Shown one piece after another: positions 19,681 through 31,958 of a stretch of 64,000 bases of DNA. Made by a program: the position numbers and the translations under genes. The notes beneath the pieces were generated by a model. It did not search any database. It was not told where the DNA came from and was given only the letters and a program-made list of their open reading frames with translations. Each line of letters opens with the position of its first letter. The first letter of the stretch is position 1. Source of the stretch: Arthonia radiata (taxonomy: Eukaryota; Ascomycota; Arthoniomycetes; Arthoniales; Arthoniaceae); contig PSQN01000001.1 of assembly GCA_002989075.1 (NCBI GenBank), positions 1 to 64,000 of the forward strand, in the 5' to 3' direction.

Positions 19681-22498
19681 TCATTGCTCGGAATGGGGAT
19701 CATGTTGATCACCGGATGTGGCTCGTGCAAGTGGACTGCTGCGAACTGCTTGCGATCCTGTGCTCCCCAACCCATTCCTCAGAAATCTCTCGTTAAGACC
19801 ACTTGTGCCTGGCGGGGTTATGGGAAGTGGAGGTTCCGTCTTCGACCGTGTCCCTGCCCTTGCTGGTAGAGGTGGCGAAGCATGTAAACTTGATGTCTGG
19901 CGGCGCGGACTATGGCGGCCTGAAGAAAACCTTGGGGATGACGGCTCTTGGCTGCGATAGACGAGAGGGCTTCCCGGCGTGCTGCTCGATAGAGACTCTT
20001 CATCGGCTGGGACTGTAAGAAAAACGTCAGTACATGTGTTTGTGAACAGCATTCGCGCCCGCTGGTGCTGGGTCTAAGAGCGGGTCATTCGAGCCAACGC
20101 CAACAATTTGGGCGCCGGATCCTGCGGTCCGAACAAGGGTACGTATTGCATAGCGGCTTTGGACTTACCACCAGGATAATCTGGGTCTCCCTCGAGATGC
20201 TGATATGCCTGCAAGCAAAATGTCAGTACAAAGAGTTTTGAACAGCAGTCACACCAGCAACAACCTGCTAGCTCAGGGTAAAGCGCCAGCGAAATGGCCC
20301 TTCGCAGGGTCGCAAAAGGCTACAGAATGGCAAGTGTAGATGCTGCGAGACTTACCTCGCCTCGCCGCTTTATGGGGCTTTCATCGTAGGGGTCAAAGCC
20401 AACGTGCTGGCGAGCTTCCATACGGATTCGTTTGCGCGATTCAGCATCGCCTGAAGCTGCACCAGTAGTAGATCCTTCGGAAAGGAAGAAGTTCAGCAGC
20501 TCGTCAGTGATTGCTAGGTGAGAGCTAGAGCAGTACGTGTCAGCACAATGAGAGCACACAGGCGGGCATAGTTTACTTGCGAAATGGGCCTGTTCTAACA
20601 ACGCCTCCTCTTTAACGACTGAAAGGCCTCCGGGAAACAACAGAAGAAAAAGTGTGGAGGCTGTAGACTTACCTTTGTTGGAACTGCTGGAGCGAAGTCA
20701 AACGGATCAGCATCTCTAAGAGCGATAAGGAGGTCATTATTGGCCCATTCATGCCGAGAAGCGAGTGTTGACGAGGTACATGGCCAGCGACGTGTGTTCC
20801 GTTGCTGATAGTGGGTACTGGACTTGAGCTGCATTTGCGACTTGACGCGAGACGCAGGTTGGAGAATGCGGACGCGAGCGACCCTCGCTTTGAGTCCCTG
20901 ACCGGCTCTGCGGGCGGTGATGAAGGGCTACTACTGTCTGCTTCAACGTCGGACTCTTCGTCCGAGTCTTGACCTTCCTTAAAGACCTCCAGAGCAACCC
21001 ATTCCGGATCCAATCCCAACGGTAGAGACCAAGGCGAACGACTTGCCTAGGAAGAAAAAGATGTTAGCACAGCCGCTTCTGAGTCTTGTTCACTATTCGG
21101 ACAAAGTACTTTGGGGGCAACGCCAGCGCGTTGGCTGACTGACAAAAGGGTTATGGCAACAAAGCGGGATTTGCGGATGCTGTGAGACTTACACGTGTAT
21201 TTTGCTGATGGGTGCTGGTTCTGAAGTCCTCGCTGAAGTCGTCATTCTGCATCATTCGTCGGGGCGCAGGGGCCTTGGGATCGCGCCGGAGAAGAAGTAT
21301 TGGATTGTTCGCTTCACTATCGGATCCTAGGTTGAGAATTTTGCCTGTATCAGCGTAGAATATCTTGGCGATCTGGTGGATCGGAATGTGGGTACGAATC
21401 CCCGCCTTTGCGACATCATCCACAGGCGCTGGCTCGGCCTCATCCTCGTGCATCCGACCGTCCTCAAGGTCTTCGATTATGGTAAGCTGGTAAGCAAATT
21501 CAGCACTCGGTGCTTCACCAGGCATTTGCTCCTCATGCTGCTCGTTGAAAGTGGCGTTGCCGAATTTGGACTGGCTCTGAGTAGGAAGTATGAACGGGAA
21601 ATCCTCCAATTGGTCGATCGATACGCGTAAGATCTTCACTTGCGCTTTGTGGATGACTTCTTTCCATACTACCTTCTCAAGCCCTTCTTCATCAAGTGCT
21701 TGGTTGGCATGGCCGAGAAAGAGCATGTATAGAGACACCGTAAAGCGAGGTCCGATTTGAGTCGACTTCGCGGGAGCCGTGCTATATCGAGAATCACCGG
21801 CACTCAGAAACGTGCTCGCCTGAAGTAGTCGGGACGGAGATACAGTGGGAGGAAGGCTTGACGAGAGAGTTACCCCCGAGGTGCTAATAGCCAAATTGAT
21901 CAGCGGAACAGCATCCTCAAGGCTGTTCAGTAAGCCCTTGATGTCTTTGATGATCTGCTTGACTTCATGAGTCAGCTGCTCGGCCGTCTTGGCCTTGACG
22001 TTGCCTGAAAGTTCAAGGGTCAGCACAATCGTTTCTGAACAGCATTATCGTCAGACATCCCAGGGGCTTTGTGCACCTTCTTTTCGCAAATGCCGGCGAA
22101 CGACTTCTTAATTGGGCCACAAGATACCACGGAAGCTAAAGCATGGACGCTGTGGACTTACCTTGTTTCGCAGCTTCCTCGTTCGCAGCCGCCTTTGACA
22201 ACCGTAAACCCAAGGATTGGAAATCGAAGCGTATGGACTTTGTTAGCGAGACGGCGGACTCGAGGCTTGTATTACCACGGGCTGCTATGAGTTCGATCAT
22301 GTTGATCGCGGGCGCAATGATGCGGATCTTGGCATCTAGACGATGTTGCAATTGCGTGAGCTCGTCTTTCTCTTCGGATTTGACAGTCTTGACAAGTCGT
22401 GAACATTGACTGATAGCATAGGAGCTTGTAATAGCGATACCAGAGCGGATGGCGTAGGTCATTGCCTGCTGTGTGACCTTTTGCAGAAGAACGTCCAT
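19681..22498 (-). CDS. YRB30: Ran-binding protein, YRB30-like (Ran-specific GTPase-activating protein 30)
   Basis: The family (PF05508) binds Ran-GTP and modulates Ran-dependent nuclear transport. I predict six exons: 22162-22498, 21193-22034, 20673-21046, 20356-20524, 20169-20208 and 19681-20012. Every donor is GTAAGT and each acceptor ends in AG; all phases join, giving 697 residues. Exon 1 begins MDVLLQKVTQQAMTYAIRSG and continues MIELIAARGNTSLESAVSLT, the conserved family start. Exon 2 has LYMLFLGHANQALDEEGLEK and ILLLRRDPKAPAPRR. The exon 3-4 junction joins LSLLEMLIRLTSLQQFQQ to SSHLAITDELLNFFLSEG, followed by FDPYDESPIKRRGE. The last exon is Ser/Pro-rich and disordered. In exon 3 another frame is also open and looks protein-like, but only the chosen frame matches the family and splices correctly. 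The ATG at 22498 is preferred because the frame before it lacks an ATG. Confidence 0.87.
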
Positions 22499-22876
22499 CT
22501 TGGACAAGTTGGCGACCCAGCTGGAAAAGAATGACTAATTCAGCATGGGTCATTCCATGAGATATTGACGCATCTCTCCAGTTTGCACGACGCGCTCACC
22601 GCGCTCGTATCTAGAGGCAATACGCGACGCAGTGCGGAAACGTTTCTTACTGAAGGTCGTCCAGTAACTAAGACAAGCCTTCGTTTTGAGGCAGCAACGG
22701 CCACAGGCGAATTCGGGCGAGAACGTCACCTCACGGTCACTTCATGAGAATATTGAGGATCTACGCTGTGAATCATCAGCATGTACTGTGTGAGTCAAGA
22801 AGAGAAAGTAAACAGAGAAGGGAGGCGGCCATTGGACAACAAACGCGCTTGTCAGTTTCGGGACCCAGCCTATCTT
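22499..22876. other. Promoter-side spacer up to the AT-rich island
   Basis: This interval precedes the YRB30-like start and has ordinary base composition until about 22876. A 60-codon ORF at 22565-22747 has no recognisable domain. It likely contains the YRB30 promoter. Confidence 0.45.
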
Positions 22877-22915
22877 TAGAGACGTGCACGGTTATATAAC
22901 CGGCCCGGTTACGTA
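22877..22915. repeat. Candidate terminal repeat of an older DNA transposon at the island edge
   Basis: The sequence begins TAGAGACGTGCACGG and contains the perfect 14-bp palindrome CGGTTATATAACCG (22889-22902), followed by the near-palindrome CCGGCCCGG. Such TAGAG-type ends with G+C-rich subterminal palindromes are reminiscent of hAT elements. It sits exactly where normal DNA turns into RIP-degraded DNA. The matching inverted end was not found, so the assignment is tentative. Confidence 0.3.
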
Positions 22916-23400
22916 AGGTATATAACTTCTCTTTATAAACAGTTTAAAATACTAACTTACGTTGCTACTTAATTTATATAGAATTTTACTTAAATCGCTA
23001 TCTTTTTTATATACTTTTTTTTATTTAAATATACTCTAATTTTTATTATTTTAGACTTATTTTATAAGCTAGAATTTAAGCTATTAGTAAATTTATAATT
23101 AATTCTATTTTTTCTAAAGTTAATACTTAAAGTACTTACTAAAGTTTAAATTTTTTATTATTTTACTTAAAATTAAGTACTTAATATCTCTTTAAATATA
23201 ATTAAATTAAATAGTATATAGTTTAAAAAGTTTAATAAATATACTATACTTCTTTTATAATTATATTAGTTTTCTTTTATATAAAAAAAATAAAAAAAAA
23301 CTTATTTAAAAGAATAAAATCTTTATATTAGATTATTTTTAAAGCCTCTTAAAGTATATTAAAGTATATATAAATTTAAAGACATTTGTTATTGAATTTA
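22916..23400. other. RIP-degraded AT-rich DNA, oldest layer of the island
   Basis: The segment is dominated by TA and AA/TT runs without long ORFs. It is the DNA into which Copia-1 was inserted; its other half continues at 29303. No gene family is recognisable. Confidence 0.6.
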
Positions 23401-23405
23401 AATAC

Positions 23406-23914
23406 TGTTAGAAATTAACCAACTAGCTGGTTAGCCGGAACCCCCAGGGGCCTAGAGTATTGGACAGGTCCTACTAGCTGTCTCGGTCTAGAATAGAACA
23501 AGCCTTTTACCTAAAGGGTCGGGCCTAGTAGCCCGGGCTTAGGACAAAAAGGAGCATTATACGACCTATTCTAGACAGCTGGCCTATAGTCTAAGACAAC
23601 ACAGAATAAACTTAGAGACTAACAGTTTTAAATAAACGGAATTACTATCTTATATAGTAAGTTACGGGTTATCTGGCCCCTATTAAAAGAACAGATATCT
23701 AGTAAGTTCTATACAGGCCGCTAAACTTAGATATATAAGCTAGAATTCCTTTAGAGAATTCTAGCTAACAAGACAGACAATATAACAACAGCTTCTCTTT
23801 GCTACTAAGTATTATACCTGTATTAAGCCTAAGTATTGTACTAGTCTTAAGCTAGTCTCGTCTTTCTACTCTTTGTAGTAGTATTCTTCTTCTTCCCTGT
23901 CACCTTTTTTAACA
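23406..23914 (+). repeat. 5' LTR of Copia-1
   Basis: The 509-bp LTR starts TGTTAGAAATTAACC and ends TTTTTTAACA. It matches the LTRs at 28790, 30786, 42554, 54372 and, reversed, 3449. Confidence 0.95.
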
Positions 23915-23928
23915 GATTATAAGCCCGA
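23915..23928 (+). other. Primer-binding site complementary to the initiator tRNA-Met anticodon arm
   Basis: The bases right after the LTR are GATTATAAGCCCGA here and GGTTATAAGCCCGA in Copia-2 (43063-43076). The reverse complement of the initiator tRNA segment GGGCTCATAACC is GGTTATGAGCCC, which matches with a single G-to-A change explained by RIP. The site pairs with the anticodon stem-loop, not with the tRNA 3' end. Confidence 0.75.
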
Positions 23929-24175
23929 ATTAGCACCAATTCCTTTCAAATTTCCTTTTTAGAAAATATTTCTCCTACGACATCTATCAACACCTCCGAA
24001 CAATCCTATTACCAATCGACTCTAAATTTTTAGCTCAATTTAACTATTAGAACAGAATTTCCTTTTTTTTTGGAAATCTCCGACTATATATTCGGCTATA
24101 AACTCCTCTTATAAGATTCCTAAACTTAGGGGCTCGACTAATTGAGACATTTAGTCGATTCGAATAGAGACCCTT

Positions 24176-24647
24176 TGTTACGGGCACCAGCCCCAGACGG
24201 CCTAGCGTACACTTAAGCATCAACCACCGCCAGTTATCTTAGCTCTACCAGCATCATTCTCGACTAAGCCTACAAACCCGCCGTAGGCATTATTGAACAA
24301 GACGGCTATAAGAGCCTACGTTCCCTATAAACCCGATATAGGCATTGTCGGGATTAACGAACATAGAGGAACTTCCCTATGTATCTTAGATTATATAGCT
24401 AGACTAATGGCCGACCTTAGAATAGACTTTAGTCTGTTAACTTAATATCTGAATATAAGTTTCTTAACTATATTTAGGTAACGTGCTTTACCTTCTGTCT
24501 ACTCTAGTTAAGCCCCTCTCACCCTCTATAATCTGTCTCGCCTCTCCTGCCTTTTAGTCTCTAGCATACGAGACACCTACTACCAAGGTCGACAAGCACA
24601 CAAGGCAAGTGAGCCTTAGTTCGGTCCTCCCAGCGACCGGCGTTACA
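24176..24647. mobile_element. Solo LTR of an unrelated retrotransposon, TSD CCCTT
   Basis: This 472-bp insert starts TGTTACGGGCACC and ends GGCGTTACA, with CCCTT on both sides (24171-24175 and 24648-24652). Copia-2 has the uninterrupted site GGCCCTTTTAACT at the corresponding place, proving the insertion. It has no internal coding region and resembles no other LTR in the window. It is richer in G+C than its host element, so it has been less mutated. Confidence 0.92.
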
Positions 24648-24652
24648 CCCTT

Positions 24653-25345
24653 TTAACTGAAAAGGGCTATAGTAATGTTATAATCTCCTTTTCCGGCTAT
24701 TTAGCTGGAGATATTATTGAAGCTAGCCGCTAGAAACGGTTAACAAGAGTAGCAGCCCTTATTTGACTAACTCTAGAGAACGGTCCTCTTATTTAAATAA
24801 AGGGGATTTATAACTCTCTAGAGCTTTAAGATAGCCTAAAAAGGTTATACGAATCGAAAGGGTTTAGTTCCGAGTTTCTAATTTGCAAGGAGCTCTTTAG
24901 CACTATACTTAGTAAGGTAAAAAACCTTGAGCTTTATCTTGCTAAAATTAGACAATTAACGGACGATTTGGTAACCCGAGGACTAGCACTACCCAACAAG
25001 GTGGTAGCTGCCTACGTTCTTTACAATCTGACCCCCGAATACGAGCACACGGTGGCTATTATTAGCCAAAGCTACCGGCAAACGACTAGCGATATAAGTC
25101 TACAGGACTTATTTAGTCAACTTATAAACGAGTCTCGCCGAATTTGCGGTAGTACCCCAGCAGAAAAGGTTTTTACTGCAATAGACAGCAAATCGACGCA
25201 AAGGACCGGAGAACAATTAAAACCTCTAAGTAAAAACCAAGAAAAATGCCCCTTTTGCAACAAAAAGGGGCATAAACCGGCAACTTGTTAGAAAAAATAC
25301 CCAAACCTCCAGCCAAATTCTAACAAAAGCTCCAAAAACACCGAT
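24653..25345 (+). pseudogene. Copia-1 gag with zinc knuckle, RIP-damaged
   Basis: Conceptual reading gives a UBN2-type Copia gag: SLKRLYESKGFSSEF, LPNKVVAAYVLYNLTPEY, and a CCHC knuckle CPFCNKKGHKPATC at about 25240-25290. The longest undamaged part is 24968-25291. Upstream and downstream stops occur at former Gln and Trp codons. Confidence 0.85.
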
Positions 25346-25379
25346 TTTTTAATGTTTTCTGTATACAGTTCCAACCTAC

Positions 25380-28300
25380 AAGAAGAACAATGCTTTACAG
25401 CATTACTAGACAGAGTCAATCACTCTACTAATTCTTAAATCCTCGATACAGGCTTAACAAGCTATATTTGCTCGAATATTAATCTTCTAACAGATATCCG
25501 GCCAACTAACCGGATTATTCGTTGAAGAGGGGGAAAGTTAATTCAGACCTTACAGACAAGTAAAGTAAAACTGTTCTTTAAGGACAAAACAATTGTTCTA
25601 GACAAAGTTTTGTTTATTAAGGAATTCGGAATTAACCTTCTAAGCTTCGATAAGCTTAGAAAGAGGGGAGGTAAGGTAACTCTTAGCTAAAACAAGCCAA
25701 AAGTTAATTAAGCCGGACAACTAATTACTAAGGGGCAGTATATTAACGGCCTAATAGTAATAGAAGCTCAGACTATTAACACAGTCCGATCTCTCTACAC
25801 TATTTCTTCGAAAACTGACCTTTAGCATCAACGGATAGGACATATAGGCGAAAACGCCTTAAGACAGCTTAAAAAAGTTGCCCTAGGAACAGATTATTCG
25901 GACAAATTAGGAGATAATTGTTAAATCTGCTTCGAAGCAAAGGCAACGGCTAAAGTTAGCCGAGAAACTCTAGACGAATCGGCCAATTATTTAGAAAAAG
26001 TCTACTCGGATATCTACGGGCCAATTGTACCGCAAACTCCTTTCAAAGATCGATTATTTACTAGCTTTATAGACAATAAAACCCGGTATACGACTACTGA
26101 GGTACTACAGTCTAAAGATTAGGTTTTCGACGCACTATCTATTTATATTACTCGGGAAGAAACGTAGTCCGAGCATTCTTTTAAAAGACTACACTTAGAC
26201 AACGCAAAAGAATACCGGAAAGGCCGGGTAAAACAGCTTCTAAAACAAAAAGGAGCTATTCTAACGATATCCGTACCGTATACCCTTCAGCAAAACGGAC
26301 GAGCCGAACGCTTTAACCAAACAATTGTTAGTAAAGTTCGAGCAATGCTTTATACCGCCGGGCTACCCCAGATATATTGGGGTAAAGCGCTAAAAGCAGC
26401 ATTCTATATCTATAACAGGACCCCTTATATCAGATTACCGGGGTTTATTACTCTGTACGAAGCAAAATACGGCAAAAAACTGGATATTAGTACTATTAAA
26501 ATCTGGGGCTCAGTTACTTATCTTAAAGAACCCAAACCAAAAAAACTAGACGCTAGAGCAACTACCTATATCCTAATAGACTACGGATCGAACTAATATA
26601 AGCTCTTAGACCCTAATAGCCGGAAGGTTTACTAAGAGAGAGACGTCTACGTCTAGGAAGGAAAATTTGTTTGGGACCTATAGAGATCTACGGTTAATCG
26701 ATTAACTAAGAGCATTTCTAAAGAGTCTGAAGAACAACTAGAAGTTGAGTTTAAAAACGAGCTATATCCGACCGCTAAATCTTAAGATAATAAAGAGGTA
26801 CCTCCCGATAAAGGAGGGAGTCCTCTGTATAAGGAACAGTATACCTCCTCTATATCTTAACAACTAGCGGACGAATCTAGACAAGAACTATACTAAACTA
26901 GAGCTTTAGATAAGTCTAACCTTTTTATTGAGTTAGATTACAGAAGTACCGAAGACCTCGGCCGGGTAGACACCGATTGCGCCCAGGAAATAGATTTTAT
27001 ATACAAAAACGCCGACAAAAATTAGTTTAACGAGTTCTACAATAACCTAGAACAATACGCCGAATAGGCCTTAGTCGCAGTTACTAAAGAGCCTAATAAC
27101 TTAAAAGAAATAAGGGTATCTAAGGATTGGCCTTCTTGGCTAGATGCAATGCAGTCGGAGCTTAAAGAGCTAGCTAACTAAGAAACCTAGATATTAACCA
27201 AGCTGCTGCCGGATAGAAAGGCGCTAAAAGGGCGCTGAATACCGAAGATTAAGTACCCCCCGGAGGACAAGTCGATTTTTAAAGCCCGCTAGATAGCTAA
27301 GGGCTGCTAGCAAAGACCCGGCCTCAATTTTATAGAGACCTTTGCGAATATAGTAAATTTAATTACTTACCGGCTTATACTAGCCTTAGTAGCAGAGAAA
27401 GACTAGGAAATAAAGCAATAAGACGTAAAATTAGCTTATTTTAACGCAAAGTTAGATGAGGTTGTCTATGTCGAGTAACTAACTAGCCTATCTAACAAAA
27501 CTAATAAAGTTTATTGAATAAAGAAGGCCCTTTACGGTCTAAAACAGGCCGGCCGACAGTAGAAAGCCTATCTTCGAGAATTACTAAGGGGCATAGGTTT
27601 CGAACCCCTAGTATCCGATTAGTTAGTTTATATTCAAAGAACCGGAAAGCAGGCAATTTTGATCGCCTACGTAGACAATATATTAGCTGTATCCGATTCT
27701 ACCGAAACAATCTCCGAAATCTACCAGAAACTAAATAAGACTCTTACAGTTAAGGACTTAGGAGACGTTAGTAAGTTCCTAGGAATTAAAATTACCCGAG
27801 ATCGCCCGGCGAAAACGATTCGCCTAGATTAGTCGACTTATTTAGCTAAAAGTTTAACCAAATACTCGAAGAAAAACGGCCGAATGCCTGGGAAAATACT
27901 GCAACCCGTCGGCTTAAAATTGGTACCGAATCCTAACCAAGCTAGTAGTGCCGATATATCTTATTATCAGCAACAAATTGGGTCGATTTTGTATCTAACA
28001 ACAAAGACAAGACCCGATGTTGCCTTTACAACTAGCCTACTAGCCTGGTATATGTCGAATCCTAGCGAGGAGCACTGAAGAGTTTTAAGTAGCCTTTAGG
28101 CTTACTTAGATAAAACTTCTAACCTTGGCCTTTACTATAAATCTCCCTTAATAGACGGTATAACCGGCTATTGTAACGCAAATTGGGGGGAGGACCTCGG
28201 TACTAGGAGATCGACTACCGGCTATATCTTTCTACTTAGGAACGGAGCCCTTAGCTAGAATTCGAAGCTATAAAAAACGGTTGCTTTAAGCTCTTGTAAG

Positions 28301-28780
28301 GCCGAATATATAGCCCTTAAAGAAGCTATAAAGAAACAGTTATTTATCCGATTAATTGCTATCAAACTGTCCGGGATTTTTAAAGAAAATTCGATTACTA
28401 CCGTTTTAGCGGGTACTTTTAAAAAGTCTACGGATAAAAAGACTCGGCGGGCTTTAACGTACCAGACAAGCATATATTTGCCTAGATAAGCCGGTTAAAT
28501 TAGACCGGAGATCCCAGTTTTACCGGTAAAACTGTTACTTACCGACAGCAATTCGGCAAAAGAACTTACAAAAAACCCTACCTTCCGAGCTAAATCTAAG
28601 CATATTGATATACAGTATCACTATATTAGAGAAAACGTTTAGGCAGGTTAAATAGAGCTTAAATACGTTTCTACAAAGGAACAATTAGCAGACAGTTTAA
28701 TAAAACCGATCGACTTAGCTAAAATACTAACGTTTAGAACTTAAATTAGCTTACAATCCGGCTAAAACAACTAGTCGATT
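25380..28780 (+). pseudogene. Copia-1 pol (protease, integrase, RT, RNase H), RIP-damaged
   Basis: Protease is marked by LDTG (25442-25453), the pre-integrase domain by HQRIGHIGENAL (about 25825), and the integrase core by LHLDNAKEY and QQNGRAERFNQTI (about 26190-26330). RT shows KLAYFNAKLDEVVYV and LYGLKQAGRQ, with the active site read as YVDN instead of YVDD (27668-27679). RNase H has lost its first Asp (NANWGED) and the Glu of SSCEAEY (now Lys). Many in-frame stops confirm inactivity. Confidence 0.9.
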
Positions 28781-28789
28781 AAGAGGGTG

Positions 28790-29297
28790 TGTTAAAAATT
28801 AACTAACTAGCTGGTTAGCTGGAACCCTTAGGGGCCCAGAGTATTGAATAGGTTCTACCAGCTGTCTCGGTTTAAAATAGAACAAGCCTTTTACCTAAAG
28901 GGTCGGGCCTAGTAGCCCGAGTTTAGGACAAAAAGAAGTATTGTACGATCTATTCTAGACAGCTAGCCCGTAGTCTAAGACAACACAGAATAGACTTAGA
29001 GACTAACAGTTTTAGATAGACAGAATTACTGTCTTATACGGTAAGTTATAGGTTATCTAGCCTCTATTAAAAGAACAGATATCTAGTAAGTTCTATACGG
29101 GCCGCTAGACTTAGATATATAAGCTAGGATCTCTCTAGAGAATTCTAGCTAATAAGACAGACAATATAATAATAGCTTCTCCTTACTACTAAGTATTGCA
29201 CCTGTATTAAGCCTAAGTATTGTACCAGTCTTAAGCTGGTCTCGTCTTTCTACTCTTTATAGTAGTATACTTCTTCTTCTCTGTCATCTTTTTAACA
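28790..29297 (+). repeat. 3' LTR of Copia-1
   Basis: The 508-bp LTR starts TGTTAAAAATTAACT and ends TTTTTAACA. It differs from the 5' LTR mainly by transitions. Confidence 0.95.
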
Positions 29298-29302
29298 AAT
29301 AC

Positions 29303-30780
29303 TTTTATAAACAATTATAAAATAATATTAATTTTTATAAGGCTTTTAAGCTTAATATACTATATAGTAGTATATTTAATAAGCTTTATTAACTATTAAA
29401 CTAAATATTATACTTTGACTAGTTTTAATTTAATTAAAATTTATTTTATTTAGTTAAAGATTAACTAATTTTTAATTAAATAATATTGATTACTTTTTTA
29501 CTAGTTATACTACTTATAGTACTTATATAGTTTTATTATTTTAGTAATAAAAATATAGTTAATAAGACTATACTATATTAAATCTAGTTTTATATCTTTT
29601 TTATTTATAGTATTCTTTACTTTTTGTAGTAAAAAGACTTTTAAATAGCTTTTTTAACTTTTTAGTCTTTGTTTTTAAAAATAAGGTATTTACTAGTTAG
29701 CTTCTACTTTACTTAACTAGTATAGCTTAACTTATAAATATTAAAAGCTTTATTATACTATTAAAGATCTTAAAGATCTTAAAAAGTTTATTAAGTGTAC
29801 TATAAATAGTATTAAAAATAGTCTTTAATTTATAATTATATATAATAACATTAATCTTATTATTTATATTTTATAGTAAAGCTTAAATATTTAGTAGTAT
29901 ATTAAGTCAATTTTTATAATATAAGTTATATTTGAATATTAAGTAATAAAGACTTTTATTAAAAATATACTTAATAAGTATTTTATTAAAAAGAGGTTTA
30001 AAATTTTAGTTATTTTTTAGTATAAAATAATTACTTTTTTAAGTATTTAAGTAATTTATATACTTTTAGTTAAAAAGAATAAGGCTATAATATAAAATAA
30101 CTAAAACATTCTTAATAAGATATTTAAGTTTGTAAATAAGTTATAAGAAAATTAAATTTATAAAATATAGTTTAGCTCTTTATAGCTTATTTATAATAAT
30201 TAAAAGACTATAAACTATATTTAATTAGTATAAAAAGATAACTATAATACTTAAAGCTTATAGTATTCTTAATATTAGTATATTCTTTTAATAATAGATC
30301 TTTTTTATTTATTAACAAATCTAAGTTATTTAATACTATTAAACTTTTAACTTAAAAAGTATAGTATAGATATAACCTTATCTCTTAAGTAGGTATATAA
30401 ATAGTTAAACTAAGAGTTTATTAAGCTAAAAAATAAGTAGTTTCTTTAGATTTGAGACTTTTTAATTAATTACTAAAATACTAAGTTTTTAGCTATCTTT
30501 ATTAAGTAGCTTAGAATTACTAAAGATACTAAGTTTAAAAAGATTTACTATAATATTTATAAAACTTATATATATAATGTTTTATATATAATTAAGAAGA
30601 TTATTTATTAGAAGCTTAATATTTAAGTTAAAAGTCTTATTAATATAAATATTAAGCGCTATAATTAATAGCTTTATCTTTAGTACTACTTTTCTTTTTT
30701 ACTCCTTAAGTATACTATTTATTATAAAGATATTAGCTAAATTTAAGTTATATTTAATTAAATTATACTTATCTTTATAA
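29303..30780. other. RIP-degraded AT-rich DNA between Copia-1 and the Copia solo LTR
   Basis: This 1.5-kb block continues the old substrate interrupted by Copia-1. Stops fill every frame and no domain is recognisable. Short runs rich in Lys, Tyr and Leu codons could be remnants of a transposase, but I cannot name one. Confidence 0.6.
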
Positions 30781-31153
30781 ATAGTTGTTGGAAATTAACC
30801 AACTAGCTGGTTAGCCGGAACCCCTAGAGGCCTAGAGTATCGGACAGATTCTACTAGCTGTCTCGGTTTAAAATAGAATAAGCCTTTTACCTAAAGAGTC
30901 GGGCCTAGTAGCCCGAGCTTAAGACAAAAAGAAGCATTATACGACCTGTTTTAAACAGCTGGCTTATAGTTTAAAACAATATAAAATAGACTTAAAGACT
31001 AATAATTTTAAATAAACAGAATTACTGTCTTATATAGTAAGTTATAAGTTATTTAGCTCTTATTAAAAAGAATAAATATTTAGTAAGTCTTATATAGACC
31101 GCTAAACTTAAATATATAAGCTAAGATCTCTCTAGAGAATTCTAGCTAATAAG

Positions 31154-31349
31154 TGTGATCTGGGTATAGAACAGAGAGCAGTTAGATAGCAAAAAGGGCC
31201 CAAATAGGCTCTACTAGTGTTCAAGCTAATTATTGAGGAGACTAGAAAGAGATACGTTTACTAGAGGAAAGATATCCTCCTAGAATCGTAGCCTTCCTAA
31301 ATAGACAACATTCCGTTTTAATTCGCTATCAGGACGTTTATACATTACA
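31154..31349 (-). repeat. 3' LTR of Gypsy-A
   Basis: The 196-bp LTR aligns end to end with 38970-39165. On the plus strand it reads TGTGATCTGGGTATAG at its left edge; the other copy reads TATAATCTAAGTATAG, a pure transition pattern. Confidence 0.93.
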
Positions 31350-31958
31350 ACTACCTTCCTTCTTAAAGAGAATCGCCCTCAATCTAGGTATAATCCGCTA
31401 TCTCTATTGTACCTTTTATTTATTGTCTTACGCAGAGCAACAATCTCGTTAAAAACCTGCTAGCTTATATCTACGTTCAGTCGGAAAAAGAGTAGTGTTA
31501 CTTACTATCATCCTATACGTTGTTTAGTACTAGTTTTCTGTAGTATCGAGTTGTAGTGCTAAGCTTTACTTTTAATTTAAAGCTCTCGAGCCTAAGTTAT
31601 AAGCTCGGTAATAAGGTTGTATATTATTTTTACCTGATTTTACGTTCTTTTATATACTCTTATATACGCTTTTACCGATTAATTGCCTCTATAGGTAGTA
31701 GCAACCTACGTAAATAGGCTTCTTTGCTCCTATATCAGTACCTATAGGCGGAAGCTTTGTTATTAGTATCTAACAATAGGTATAAAACAAGGCTCTTGCT
31801 CTTTTAAACTTTCTCTTTCTTTCTTTAATATTATTATACTCTTCTACTTAGCCTATAAGCTTCTCTTCTTTAATAGGCCTTTACTTCTCTTCTTAGATAA
31901 TAAGTTTGTAGCTAATTTAGTGTTAGATTGCCTTTAATTTGCCTTTATAATCTCTACT

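Larger units (their letters stand above)
23406..29297 (+). mobile_element. Copia-1: complete LTR retrotransposon with TSD AATAC
   Basis: Two LTRs (23406-23914 and 28790-29297) bound a 5.9-kb element. The five bases before it (23401-23405) and after it (29298-29302) are both AATAC, so this is an intact insertion. The internal order is gag with zinc knuckle, protease, integrase, reverse transcriptase, RNase H, which defines Copia (Ty1). LTR differences are almost all transitions, and the coding frame has many TAG/TAA codons where Gln, Trp or Arg are expected, as after RIP. A purine tract AAGAGGGTG (28781-28789) precedes the 3' LTR. A foreign solo LTR sits in the leader (24176-24647). Confidence 0.96.

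Noticed and set aside
20595-20834. Protein-like alternative frame in YRB30 exon 3 (EWANNDLLIALRDADPFD)
   Set aside because: The competing frame carries the family segment LSLLEMLIRLTSLQQFQQ and splices in phase to the next conserved exon.
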